In this document: one piece after another, positions 17,435 through 25,735 of the stretch
How the letters are laid out: each line of letters opens with the position of its first letter
How positions within the stretch are numbered: position 1 is the first letter of the stretch
Source of the DNA: Chitinophaga vietnamensis
GTDB taxonomy: Bacteria; Bacteroidota; Bacteroidia; Chitinophagales; Chitinophagaceae
Direction of reading: 5' to 3'
Length of the DNA stretch: 64,000 nucleotides
Assembly (NCBI RefSeq): GCF_902167635.1
Contig: NZ_CABHMS010000005.1
Span: forward strand, 62,001 to 126,000
Position numbers and translations under genes: made by a program
The notes under the pieces: generated by a model
Told to the model about the DNA's origin: nothing
Seen by the model: the letters and a program-made list of their open reading frames with translations, nothing else
The model's database searches: none

Positions 17435-18133
17435 ATGATGTTGAATTGTATTGTTCTCGGGGACGCCCCCAGTGGATTTGAAGAACTCGAAACTTTTTTA
17501 AACGAAACGCCCTTTACCTATCTTGCCAGCCGCTGCTCCTCCATGCAGGAAGCCGCCTCGCTGCTCACCACCAGCTGCATCCATCTGCTCATCATCGGCA
17601 ATCATGTGAAAGAAATGGAAGCCGCTCTGGAACCAAGAGATGAACTACCCGTACTCATCATGAGCTACCCCGATAAGGGCCCCGATCCATTCATCGTCTA
17701 TCACGCCGAAATCATCCATCTCCCTTTCACCTATACCCGCTTCTACGACATCTTCAGAAAAATTTATAATCTCATCAATATGGAAGGAGAAGTAACTTAC
17801 TTCAACCCGCGTAACGACCATTTCATGCTGCGCTGTGGCCACCGCCATGAAAAAATCTGCTATCATAACTTGCAGTATGTGGAGGTAATGGATGATCATA
17901 TCCTGCTGCACATGACCGATCAGAAAATTGCAACCACAGAAAAGCTGGACTGGATCATCTCACAGCTGCCCTTAAATGCTTTCATGCATGTACATCGCTG
18001 GTTTGTAGTAGGGTTCAGGCATGTAACGCAACTGGAACGCGATCACCTGTTCATCGGAGATGCAAAAATACCGGTAGCCACACATGCCGGCCCCGAAGTG
18101 GCCCGCCGCTACCGTAAAAGATGGGAATCGTAA
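17435..18133 (+). CDS. LytTR-family DNA-binding regulator with degenerate receiver
   Basis: 232 residues. The C-terminal ~100 residues are a LytTR domain: CGHRHEKICYHNLQYVEVMDDHILLHM, LDWIISQLPLNAFMHVHRWFVV and the final strand KIPVATHAG. The N-terminal ~110 residues have the alternating strand/helix pattern of a CheY-like receiver, but the strand that should end in the phospho-acceptor Asp reads IHLLIIGNH, and the paired N-terminal acidic residues are absent. It probably does not receive phosphate in the usual way. No histidine kinase is adjacent. Start may be ATG 17435 or 17438. Its stop is two bases from the stop of the convergent hydrolase gene. Targets unknown. Confidence 0.83.
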   Translation: MMLNCIVLGDAPSGFEELETFLNETPFTYLASRCSSMQEAASLLTTSCIHLLIIGNHVKEMEAALEPRDELPVLIMSYPDKGPDPFIVYHAEIIHLPFTYTRFYDIFRKIYNLINMEGEVTYFNPRNDHFMLRCGHRHEKICYHNLQYVEVMDDHILLHMTDQKIATTEKLDWIISQLPLNAFMHVHRWFVVGFRHVTQLERDHLFIGDAKIPVATHAGPEVARRYRKRWES

Positions 18134-18135
18134 AA

Positions 18136-18822
18136 CTATTGACTGATAGCTGCAAGGATCTTGCTGGCAACGCCGCCGGCATCTTCATCATAGGCATGCC
18201 CGCCCGGCAACACCAGCTTTTTATAATTATGAACCGTGAGATCAGGCATGTTGAAATCTTTCTCTTCTGCCCCGAAAATAAATACCACCGGCTTCTCCGT
18301 GATCTTGTTGATCTCCGCGATTACACTCATGCCCTTGTTGCTGCTCTTGCCCAACATGTCAGATAAATGCACTTCCATATCAGTAAAACGGGAGGGAGAT
18401 AATAACACCACGTTCCGCACTTCACTGCCCAGTGCGCCCGGCAGGTGATTGTAAATGAAAGGCATCACATCTGCACCCAGGGAATAACCGATGAGCACCA
18501 CGCCATGGTTGCCGCCCCATTGTGATTGATAATAACGGATCAGGTTAGACACATCCGCCGCCGCTTGCTGCGGCGTTTTCTTGTTCCAGAAATATTTCAA
18601 GGCATTCAATGCGATCACCGGATAACTCTTCCGCTGGAACTCGTCGATCACATTCACCGAAAATTTTTTCATACCGCCGTCGCCGGTAATATAAAAAATG
18701 AGTGGCGCTGTACTGCCCGTTGGTGGCGCTTTTACAACCACCGGCAAATTCCCCTGCGCCATCGCGGCTCCCGACCAGATGCCTATTAGCAGCACCACAC
18801 TGAAAATATATCTGTTCAACAT
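18136..18822 (-). CDS. VirJ/AcvB-like alpha/beta hydrolase (putative lysyl-phosphatidylglycerol hydrolase)
   Basis: 228 residues with a signal peptide (MLNRYIFSVVLLIGIWSGAAMA), so periplasmic. It matches the bacterial virulence VirJ family: PLIFYITGDGG near residue 42, the nucleophile elbow GYSLGAD with S114, and the C-terminal GGHAYDED where the His is probably the catalytic base. In Agrobacterium and relatives the family member AcvB hydrolyses lysyl-phosphatidylglycerol in the periplasm and sits beside the synthase gene. Here it also lies directly downstream of mprF (55 bases, same strand), which strengthens the assignment. The pair would control how much aminoacylated lipid the membrane holds. 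The actual lipid substrate in this organism is inferred. Confidence 0.82.
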   Translation of the reverse strand: MLNRYIFSVVLLIGIWSGAAMAQGNLPVVVKAPPTGSTAPLIFYITGDGGMKKFSVNVIDEFQRKSYPVIALNALKYFWNKKTPQQAAADVSNLIRYYQSQWGGNHGVVLIGYSLGADVMPFIYNHLPGALGSEVRNVVLLSPSRFTDMEVHLSDMLGKSSNKGMSVIAEINKITEKPVVFIFGAEEKDFNMPDLTVHNYKKLVLPGGHAYDEDAGGVASKILAAISQ

Positions 18823-18877
18823 ATTAAAATATCTCCTGTCTGAAAAAACAAAATCCGTTCCGTTAATGTTCAGCTCA

Positions 18878-21463
18878 TTATGGCTGCATCACTTTACTCA
18901 ATGCTGCCGGCAGCTGGATCAGGTCAAAGTCGTGCTCGTACACCAGGTATTTGTTGGTCCACTCGGTGGCGTACTTGTCTTTGAACTCGCGCAAGCCTTG
19001 ATAATGGCGGAAGAAACGCAGTTTCTCATACGCATATTTCACCATTTTCTCGGCCGTATTCTGGGGCTGGCTGATGCCCGACATGGGCACCATACCGAGG
19101 TTGAGGTATTGTAATCCTTTCTGTTGCGCATCCTGTATGAGTGCAATGATCAATGCATCCATCACGCCGCCGGGCGCATCGGAACGCTTGCGGATCAGGT
19201 CATAGGTACATTCGCCAGGCGCATAATCAGGGATGATGTTGAGAAAGGCCGCCACCTTGCCTTCCGGGTCAGATACCGTGATGATATCCTGCTCGCGTAT
19301 GGCATCTGCATCAAACAATCCCTGTGAAAAGGTCATCTCTTTTACTTCATATTGTTCCAGCCATTCATCGCTCACCACTTTCAGCGCGTTGATCATCGCA
19401 GGCGATTGCGGCGCCGGGTGGAAGGTGGTTACATAACCTTTATTGGCAAGGCTGTTCAGGCCATTGCGCAGCGACTTCTTATCTTTCCCGCTCAGCGTAA
19501 ACTCGCGCAGGTCCATAATGGCTTCCTGGCCGATGAGCATTTTTTTCTTTTTCAGCTGGTTGAAATAATAGGTGCTGTCTTCATCCACACGATAGAATGC
19601 AGGCCGGAGGCCCATCTTGCGGCATTGCTGCTCGAACTCCTGTAATAGCGGCAACTTGTTATCTTCACTGCATACCGGTTCTTCCAGTACGATCGCGAAA
19701 CTGCTGGCCACGCGGTAAGCAATAAAACCTTCGTACTGACTGGAAATAAACAGCAGCTTATCCTGCCCGATCTTAAAATAGTCCATCGGAGAATCGCCAT
19801 ACTGGCTCAGGTAGAAGCGCGCCTTTTCCAGGGCCATATTGGTAGTACGGGAAATATGCAGATACGGACGGATGATCGTGTAGAAAAGGAAGGCCCATGC
19901 ACTCACGCCCAGTACCCGGATGGACGACATAAACTCGCGCCCGAAGCGGGTTACCGGCTGCAGGCCATCATCATCCAGTAACATGAAACCATGAAAGGCA
20001 TGGCGGATCGATTGCTGCCAGGTGAAGTCGATACCAAAGTGCCGTTGCTTCAGAAAATAAAATCCGATCGACCCGAAAAGCAGTACCACGCCGAAAGTGG
20101 CGATGGCTGTGATAATGCCCACATTCACCAGTTGCGGGTTGCTCTTCACACGGTATTGCCGCGCGGTGATCACAAGCAGCACACTGGTAACGAGCGCCAA
20201 TGACGCTTCTTCATAATCCAGCGCCTTGCTCAGGTGCCCGATCACCGACAGCAGGGATACCGACAGCGCCACGATCCATGCGCTGCGCAGTCCGCGGAAC
20301 AGGAAGGTGGCCGTTACCAGCAATATCAATCCCAGGAATACCACCAGCAAATTAGACGCATGGATGGAAGTACCGGGGATATAAGCGCGCAGCAAATGCA
20401 TACGGCTGGCCAGCGGCGGCGTAAGCACTGAGAAGATGTTCACCATACCCAGCAGGAAAATCAGGATGGGCGGGAGGATACGCAGCACCAGGTCGCGGCC
20501 CTTGAGCGCAAAGGCCACCATGCCGGCGGCCAGCGGCAGCCAGAATTCAAATAAACGGAACAGCAGCGTGATCTCCAGTGCCTGCAAATTGGAATAGCCA
20601 TAGTTGCTCAGCAGGTAGGCGAGCGATAACTCGATGGCGCCGAGGCCGCGCAGGAAAGGAGAGATGATCAGGAAGATGGTAGCTACGATGTATCCCACGC
20701 AAGCCGCTTCCAGCGAGGGTTGTACGCCCACTGCCAACATACTCAGGTAGAGGTGCGCCACGCCGGCCACTTCAATGAGCACAGAGGCAATCACTGTTTG
20801 CATAAAGTCCGGCACCGACAAATGAAAGGTGAATATCTCATCTACCTGGTTGGCAGCGGAAGGAAAATATTTTACCAGCAATTGATAAGCGCCGCCTTTC
20901 TGTTGCATGGACCTTACCAGCCATACCACTGCACTCAGCAAAGCGCATATCACGATCAAGCCCCACATCGCATCTTTCATGGTGGCTGTGTGCAGCATTG
21001 CGTACATCACTACGGGGATGCCCACCAGGAATACAGAAAGGATACCTACAAATCCGTAGATGCCGGAAGCCTGATGTATCTGTTGTTTGTGGATATGTGC
21101 GCGGCGCAGGCTTTGCGGCAGATATGCCAGCGAGCTGATACCACCTGCCGGCAGAAATACGGACAGCAGGTTGCGCTTGAGAAATAATTCAGTGCTCTTG
21201 AAAATATCCAGCCTTGCGCCAACAGAGCGGAAACTGAATACGTACATCAATGCCTGTAATAAAACATACACGGCAGTAATGATCACGCCGGCGTATACCC
21301 ATACGCGGTCGGCTTTTTCAATGGCAGGTACGAGGGCGACTAATTCATGTCGTTGGGAACGAAAGAAATAGATGGCCAGCAGGATGAACAGCACAGCCAA
21401 CAATTCTTTCCAATGCAGTTTTCGCAGGAAAGTAGCAGATAAAAATTTCTTCTCTAGAGGCAT
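18878..21463 (-). CDS. mprF: Phosphatidylglycerol lysyltransferase/flippase
   Basis: 861 residues, full length for MprF. The N-terminal ~500 residues contain about a dozen hydrophobic segments (flippase region, beginning LLAVLFILLAIYFF). The C-terminal ~330 residues are the cytosolic aminoacyl transferase domain (DUF2156/LPG_synthase_C): GDSPMDYFKIGQDK near residue 570, FYRVDEDSTYYF, SLRNGLNSLANKGY, and LNLGMVPMSG near residue 800. It transfers lysine (or another amino acid) from charged tRNA to a membrane phospholipid and moves the product to the outer leaflet, lowering the negative surface charge and sensitivity to cationic peptides. First gene of an operon with the VirJ-like hydrolase. The amino acid specificity cannot be read. 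Confidence 0.92.
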   Translation of the reverse strand: MPLEKKFLSATFLRKLHWKELLAVLFILLAIYFFRSQRHELVALVPAIEKADRVWVYAGVIITAVYVLLQALMYVFSFRSVGARLDIFKSTELFLKRNLLSVFLPAGGISSLAYLPQSLRRAHIHKQQIHQASGIYGFVGILSVFLVGIPVVMYAMLHTATMKDAMWGLIVICALLSAVVWLVRSMQQKGGAYQLLVKYFPSAANQVDEIFTFHLSVPDFMQTVIASVLIEVAGVAHLYLSMLAVGVQPSLEAACVGYIVATIFLIISPFLRGLGAIELSLAYLLSNYGYSNLQALEITLLFRLFEFWLPLAAGMVAFALKGRDLVLRILPPILIFLLGMVNIFSVLTPPLASRMHLLRAYIPGTSIHASNLLVVFLGLILLVTATFLFRGLRSAWIVALSVSLLSVIGHLSKALDYEEASLALVTSVLLVITARQYRVKSNPQLVNVGIITAIATFGVVLLFGSIGFYFLKQRHFGIDFTWQQSIRHAFHGFMLLDDDGLQPVTRFGREFMSSIRVLGVSAWAFLFYTIIRPYLHISRTTNMALEKARFYLSQYGDSPMDYFKIGQDKLLFISSQYEGFIAYRVASSFAIVLEEPVCSEDNKLPLLQEFEQQCRKMGLRPAFYRVDEDSTYYFNQLKKKKMLIGQEAIMDLREFTLSGKDKKSLRNGLNSLANKGYVTTFHPAPQSPAMINALKVVSDEWLEQYEVKEMTFSQGLFDADAIREQDIITVSDPEGKVAAFLNIIPDYAPGECTYDLIRKRSDAPGGVMDALIIALIQDAQQKGLQYLNLGMVPMSGISQPQNTAEKMVKYAYEKLRFFRHYQGLREFKDKYATEWTNKYLVYEHDFDLIQLPAALSKVMQP

Positions 21464-21497
21464 GGTGGTTTAGCTTCTTACAGTAGACGTCAACCCG

Positions 21498-21505
21498 CAA
21501 AGTTA
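21498..21505 (-). promoter_or_regulatory. -7 element of mprF operon
   Basis: On the minus strand TAACTTTG matches TAnnTTTG, 35 bases before the mprF start. No clear TTTG at -33. Predicted leader about 25-30 bases. Confidence 0.5.
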
Positions 21506-21644
21506 GGTATTGTTTTCGATGGTACGCGCCACTGACAGGCAGTTTAAGGGATTTTTAATCCACATTTGTCAATTTATCAACATCAGTTTTTTGCGGCTGT
21601 TCAACCAGATCGGCATCTCGCAGGTTCCGGCCTGTTAAAAAGGG

Positions 21645-21681
21645 AAGAGGCTGTATCATTTATTTATGATAACAGCCTCTT
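21645..21681 (-). terminator. Intrinsic terminator of uspA
   Basis: AAGAGGCTGT (21645-21654) pairs with ACAGCCTCTT (21672-21681). On the minus strand the stem is followed by CCCTTTTTAAC, giving a U-run, and lies about 40 bases after the uspA stop. Confidence 0.8.
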
Positions 21682-21723
21682 TTGCCCCTTGTTGTTTTAG
21701 TGATGGTTGAGTGTTATAAGGTT

Positions 21724-22161
21724 TTAATGGGCCGCCTGGTTATAGGGTATAACGAGCACGGGTATACGTGCGTGGCGGATAATGTATTCGGCGGTGCTGC
21801 CCATCAGCATGTGATCCAGCCCGGTACGGCCATGGGTGCCTACTACCAGGTAGGAGGTGTCGCCATTGTGAGCCTGTTCCAGTGTTTCATTTTTAGCGCT
21901 GCCCGCAGTTACCACGATCCTGATATCCATATCCGGGTACTGGTTTTTGAAAGCGGTGAGGCGTTCTTCGGTTTCCCGCATCCTGGCGGGAATATCGTCG
22001 GCAACGGTGGGGCCTGCATCCGGTAATGCAATGCCAATGCCTATCTCCACAACAGAAAAGAGTACAACGGGCGCCTGCATTTTTTTTGCCAGGGCTACAC
22101 CATTGCTTACCACATTTTCTGAAAATGGGCTTAAGTCTACAGCGATCATAATGTCTGCCAT
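21724..22161 (-). CDS. Universal stress protein (UspA family, ATP-binding type)
   Basis: 145 residues, the usual single-domain length. MIAVDLSPFSENVVSNG at residues 5-21 and the C-terminal VGTHGRTGLDHMLMGSTAEYI match the nucleotide-binding motif G-2x-G-9x-G-S, so this is probably an ATP-binding member. Such proteins accumulate in growth arrest or stress; the molecular role is not well defined. It lies 39 bases downstream of a TetR regulator on the same strand, and the gap contains a palindrome nearly identical to one upstream of the TetR gene, so the regulator probably controls it. Followed by a terminator. Confidence 0.92.
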   Translation of the reverse strand: MADIMIAVDLSPFSENVVSNGVALAKKMQAPVVLFSVVEIGIGIALPDAGPTVADDIPARMRETEERLTAFKNQYPDMDIRIVVTAGSAKNETLEQAHNGDTSYLVVGTHGRTGLDHMLMGSTAEYIIRHARIPVLVIPYNQAAH

Positions 22162-22177
22162 ATGCGTAGTATTTATA

Positions 22178-22195
22178 TTGAATAATTATTCGCTA
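22178..22195. promoter_or_regulatory. Putative TetR operator before uspA
   Basis: GAATAATTATTC (22180-22191) is a perfect palindrome. With flanks, its reverse complement AGCGAATAATTATTCAAT agrees at 16 of 18 positions with AGCGAATAAGTATTCATT at 22786-22803 upstream of the TetR gene. Confidence 0.6.
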
Positions 22196-22200
22196 ATCGA

Positions 22201-22773
22201 TCAGGCTTTGAGCGCATCCCAACAGAGTTCAAAAGTCTGCTCTATCCGTTTTTTGTTGAGCGGCACGGCGCTGTAATGCGTTTGTTTCACCAGTTCGTTC
22301 ATAGCGCCCATCATAAAGCTCAGCAGGAGGTTGGCATCCATTTCCTTGATCAGCATTTCCTGTTGACCTCTTTTGATAAGATCAAAGAAGGGAGCGGCCA
22401 GCTCACGGGCTTTTTCGCGGGTATGGGTGGTGATGAAAGGGGAGTGGTTACACTGTTCCTGGAATACCGATTCGTCGAAGTTCTGGAGCTTGTATCGCAG
22501 GATGTTGAGCCATACGGTACGGAAGCCCGGCTTGTACGGTCCTGCAGGGTCGTAACCTTTAAATGCCACCTGTACAGAATTTTCGCGGCAGGCTGCAAAC
22601 AAGGCATTGATCAGTTCATCCTTGCCCTTGAAATACACGTACAAAGTGCCGGTGGCAATACCGGCTGCTTTCGAAATATCGCCCATCGTCATGCCTGCCA
22701 GCCCCTTTCTGGCCACCAGCTTGAGCGCAGCCTGAAATATCTGGTCTGCTTTCTTGTCGTCTTTCAATTTCAC
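22201..22773 (-). CDS. TetR-family transcriptional regulator
   Basis: About 190 residues from GTG 22773 (VKLKDDKKADQIF). A longer frame begins at 22845, but that would run through the upstream gene's terminator and the promoter, so the short start is chosen. The HTH is residues ~5-52: AALKLVARKGLAGMTMGDIS followed by KAAGIATGTLYVYFKGKDEL, typical TetR. The C-terminal domain (ligand and dimer part) has the FLVxHT-free pattern of TetR_N-only hits, so the ligand is unknown. TATATTTG at 22778-22785 nearly touches the start, implying a leaderless or very short-leader mRNA. A palindrome just upstream suggests autoregulation. Confidence 0.88.
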   Translation of the reverse strand: MKLKDDKKADQIFQAALKLVARKGLAGMTMGDISKAAGIATGTLYVYFKGKDELINALFAACRENSVQVAFKGYDPAGPYKPGFRTVWLNILRYKLQNFDESVFQEQCNHSPFITTHTREKARELAAPFFDLIKRGQQEMLIKEMDANLLLSFMMGAMNELVKQTHYSAVPLNKKRIEQTFELCWDALKA

Positions 22774-22777
22774 ATAA

Positions 22778-22803
22778 CAAATATAAGCGAATAAGTATTC
22801 ATT
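22778..22803 (-). promoter_or_regulatory. tetR promoter -7 element and operator
   Basis: On the minus strand TATATTTG (22778-22785) is a perfect -7 element five bases from the GTG start. GAATA AG TATTC at 22789-22800 is a palindrome overlapping the region between -33 and -7, a standard position for repression. Confidence 0.6.
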
Positions 22804-22817
22804 AAAAAAAGAAAAAA

Positions 22818-22850
22818 AGTCGATGAAGCACTGCCCGCACTTCATCGACT
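22818..22850 (-). terminator. Terminator of the SusC-SusD-GH30 operon
   Basis: AGTCGATGAAG (22818-22828) pairs with CTTCATCGACT (22840-22850), 11 bp. On the minus strand it is followed by TTTTTTTCTTTTTTT, a strong U-run. It begins seven bases after the GH30 stop. Confidence 0.88.
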
Positions 22851-22856
22851 ACTACA

Positions 22857-24236
22857 CTACCACGCCAGTGTGACCACCGCGTGTTCTTCCAAGCGGTACT
22901 GAAATACGGCCTTGCCTGCTTGTACCGTAAACGACACAGCCGTATCAGCTTTGTTCAGCGCCACCAGCACCTTACCGCCATCCCGGTTCAGGAAGGCCAC
23001 GCTTTCCAGCGGGGCATCATTCCTGCTCTGGATACGGTAAGCGCCGGGCCGCACGAACTTTGAAAAATGTGCGATCACGTAGTACTCTACGTTACGCAGG
23101 GTGCTATCGCCCCGCAGCGTCAGCACACCCCGGCAATTGCTACAGCCGCGGTTCTGCGGGCCATGTGCTGCATCCAGCGCAAGATTCCACAGCAGCGCAC
23201 TTTTAGACCAGTTGTTCATCGTACCAATGAAAATATTGGAGATATTCCATTGAAGATTATCGCTGAAATTCCTGGCCCACTCGCCACCGGAAATCTCGGT
23301 GAAATGCAGCTCCTTGGCCGGATAGGCATCGTGCACGCGACTCATCGCGCTCACATCGCCGGCATAGGCATGAAAAGCGCTGCCTGCCACGTAACCCGCT
23401 GCCTGCGGGTCGTTCAGGATAGTGAGAGGGTATTGGGGCTCATCCCAATTATGATCATAAGCAATAATTTTCGTGTGTATCTTTTCCCGGCGGAACAAAG
23501 GCCCGAGATGATCCCGGATAAATACCGCCTGCTCCGCAGCCTCCATGCGCATAGACGGATAGGCCGCTTCATGCAGCGGCTCATTCTGCACCGTCACTGC
23601 ATCTACATGGATACCTTCCGCCGCCAGCGCCCGCAGGTATTTTACGAAGTAATGCGCATAGGCCTCATACCATTGCGGGTCCAGCTTGCCGCCGGCCAGG
23701 CGGCCATTGGTTTTCATCCAGGCGGGCGCACTCCAGGGCGTTGCCATGATACGCAGGCCCGGCGCCACTTCCAGGATCTCCTTTAATACCGGTATCACAT
23801 CCTGCCGGTCGTCGCCCAGCGAAAACCGCTTCAGCTGCGGGTCCTGGCTGCCGGCAGGCAGATCGTCGTACGTATAATCGCGGAGCGAAAAATCCGATGC
23901 ACCCATCGTAATGCGCAGGTAACTGATGCCGATACCGCGCGCCGGATCGAAAAGCTCTCTCAGCAAAGCTTTTCTCCGCGCGGGTTCCAGCTGATGGATC
24001 AGCCAGGCCGACGACCCCGTGAGCGCCGCCCCGAAACCGCTCACTTCCTGCAAGCGGCGGCTCGTATCTATACTGATCATCCCCTGCGAACCAGGGTACA
24101 TCGGGATGTCCGCATCCCGATGCAATAATTTGCTACCCTTTCCATTGGTGACCCATACGCTCACCTTGTGCGGCAAACGGGTCAGCGGCGCGGCCATGAG
24201 CGCCATTATTATCAATACCTTGAACACATTCATCAT
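22857..24236 (-). CDS. GH30 family glycoside hydrolase
   Basis: 459 residues from the ATG at 24236; a longer frame would overlap susD by 60 bases and lacks a signal sequence at its start. From 24236 the N-terminus MMNVFKVLIIMALMAAP is a signal peptide. Landmarks: SGFGAALTGSSAW near residue 66, WSAPAWMKTNG near residue 168, acid/base E219 in TVQNEPLHE, and nucleophile E314 in HFTEISGGEW. GH30 subfamilies of this kind include beta-glucosylceramidase and endo-beta-1,6-glucanase; in Bacteroidota loci with a SusC/D pair the latter is frequent, so fungal beta-1,6-glucan is the favoured but unproved substrate. Last gene of a three-gene operon, 17 bases after susD. Confidence 0.9.
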   Translation of the reverse strand: MMNVFKVLIIMALMAAPLTRLPHKVSVWVTNGKGSKLLHRDADIPMYPGSQGMISIDTSRRLQEVSGFGAALTGSSAWLIHQLEPARRKALLRELFDPARGIGISYLRITMGASDFSLRDYTYDDLPAGSQDPQLKRFSLGDDRQDVIPVLKEILEVAPGLRIMATPWSAPAWMKTNGRLAGGKLDPQWYEAYAHYFVKYLRALAAEGIHVDAVTVQNEPLHEAAYPSMRMEAAEQAVFIRDHLGPLFRREKIHTKIIAYDHNWDEPQYPLTILNDPQAAGYVAGSAFHAYAGDVSAMSRVHDAYPAKELHFTEISGGEWARNFSDNLQWNISNIFIGTMNNWSKSALLWNLALDAAHGPQNRGCSNCRGVLTLRGDSTLRNVEYYVIAHFSKFVRPGAYRIQSRNDAPLESVAFLNRDGGKVLVALNKADTAVSFTVQAGKAVFQYRLEEHAVVTLAW

Positions 24237-24253
24237 CCACTGTTTTGCTACGA

Positions 24254-25729
24254 TCAATACCCGGGGTTCTGTGTCAGACTCGGGTTGAGGTCCATCTCGC
24301 CCTGTGGAACTGGCCACAGCAGCTTGTTTTCATTCAGCTTGTAACCGAGGTTGTTACCGTTGCCATCTTTTACAGCCTGCATCACAGGGATGGCCTGGTT
24401 GGTACGCAACAGGTCGAACCAGCGCTGTCCTTCGAAAGCCAGTTCCAGCCTGCGTTCCAGCGCAATGGCATTGCGAAGGTCGCTCTGGCTGGTGGCCGTA
24501 GTAGGCGCCAGGTGTGCGCGGCTACGGATCTGGTTCACCAGCACAGCGGCGCCGGCGGCATCGCCCAGCTCATTGAGCGCCTCTGCCTTCAGGAGCAACA
24601 CATCCGCGAGACGGTACATGATAATATGTTGCGTGCCATCAGTTTTGCGCATCTTGTAGAAGAAAGGAAATTTATTGACATCCAGGTATTTGTCTGCCCA
24701 CTTGCCATTCACATTCATGAAAGTGATGGTGGAAGCCTTTCTCACGGCATCGCCTGCATCATCGTATGCTTTCAGCATATCATTGGAAGGATTGCAGAAT
24801 TTTTTCCAGTCGTCGCCGAGGAACATGCTGGTGCCCCAGTTACCACCGGTTTCCCAACCGGCGAAGTTCAGTTCAAAGATCGCTTCGGAAGAATTGAGAT
24901 GGTTGTTATCCCACAGCTGCTCGAACTCAGGCAGCAAAGCATATCCCAGGGCTATCACTTTGTCGCAGTTCTCTTTCACTTTGGCCCAGTCGTGAGGATT
25001 GTACGCAGCATACACTTTTGCCAGCAGGGTATATACTACGCCGGGCGTTACATAGCCTTTGTTCTGTGCGCTGGAAGGCACGGTGGTGGCGGCATCGCTG
25101 AGGTCCTGTATGATCTGTTTGTACACAGAGTCAACAGTAGTACGGGCGGGATATAATTGAGGATAAATCTGGGAGATGTTATCCGGTGTGATGGCCGGGA
25201 ACTCGTAGGTGATCAGTGGCACGGGGCCGAAGATGCGCACCAGGTCGAAGAATGCGCGGGCGCGTAATGTTTTGGCCTCGCCAATCATCTGGCTTTTGCG
25301 GGCCTGCGTGAGTGCTGGATCTGTTACCTTGGGCACATTCAGGATCACGGCATTGCAACGCGCAATGTGATTGTAAAGATAGCCCCAGTCGCGCTTCACC
25401 CATTCGTTGGTAGAAACGATGCGGAACTCATCGATCTGGAAACCGTTTACGTTGTCAGCGCCTACATAGGCATTGTCTGACTGTGAGTCGCCATTGTTAA
25501 AATAGTCCAGTACATAATATTCCGCGCCATCGTTCTTGAAGAAAGAGTAGCAGGCCGACATCGCGCTTTCGGCTGTGGCGGCGTCTTTGATGAAGGAGCC
25601 GGCGCTACCCGCGCCATTGCCGCCGCTGATCGTATTGGAGATAGGCTTCAGGTCCAGCTGCTTCTGGCAGGAGGCGCCAGCGATGAGCATTATTCCAAGT
25701 ATAAATAAATGTGTTTTTTTCATGGCCAT
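24254..25729 (-). CDS. SusD/RagB-type surface glycan-binding lipoprotein
   Basis: 491 residues with a lipoprotein signal: MKKTHLFILGIMLIAGASC, Cys in lipobox AGASC, then QKQLDLKP. The SusD alpha-helical TPR-like fold is recognisable from ARCNAVILNVP, AKTLRARAFFDLVRIFGPVPL, and the C-terminal block ALERRLELAFEGQRWFDLLR, LLWPVPQGEMDLNPSLTQNPGY. It caps the SusC channel on the outer face and presents oligosaccharide for import. Six bases after susC, translationally close, and 17 bases before GH30. The binding specificity cannot be told from sequence. Confidence 0.95.
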   Translation of the reverse strand: MAMKKTHLFILGIMLIAGASCQKQLDLKPISNTISGGNGAGSAGSFIKDAATAESAMSACYSFFKNDGAEYYVLDYFNNGDSQSDNAYVGADNVNGFQIDEFRIVSTNEWVKRDWGYLYNHIARCNAVILNVPKVTDPALTQARKSQMIGEAKTLRARAFFDLVRIFGPVPLITYEFPAITPDNISQIYPQLYPARTTVDSVYKQIIQDLSDAATTVPSSAQNKGYVTPGVVYTLLAKVYAAYNPHDWAKVKENCDKVIALGYALLPEFEQLWDNNHLNSSEAIFELNFAGWETGGNWGTSMFLGDDWKKFCNPSNDMLKAYDDAGDAVRKASTITFMNVNGKWADKYLDVNKFPFFYKMRKTDGTQHIIMYRLADVLLLKAEALNELGDAAGAAVLVNQIRSRAHLAPTTATSQSDLRNAIALERRLELAFEGQRWFDLLRTNQAIPVMQAVKDGNGNNLGYKLNENKLLWPVPQGEMDLNPSLTQNPGY

Positions 25730-25735
25730 CAGGAT

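Noticed and set aside
22774-22845. N-terminal extension of the TetR protein
   Set aside because: The extra 24 codons cross the promoter, the operator and part of the GH30 terminator.
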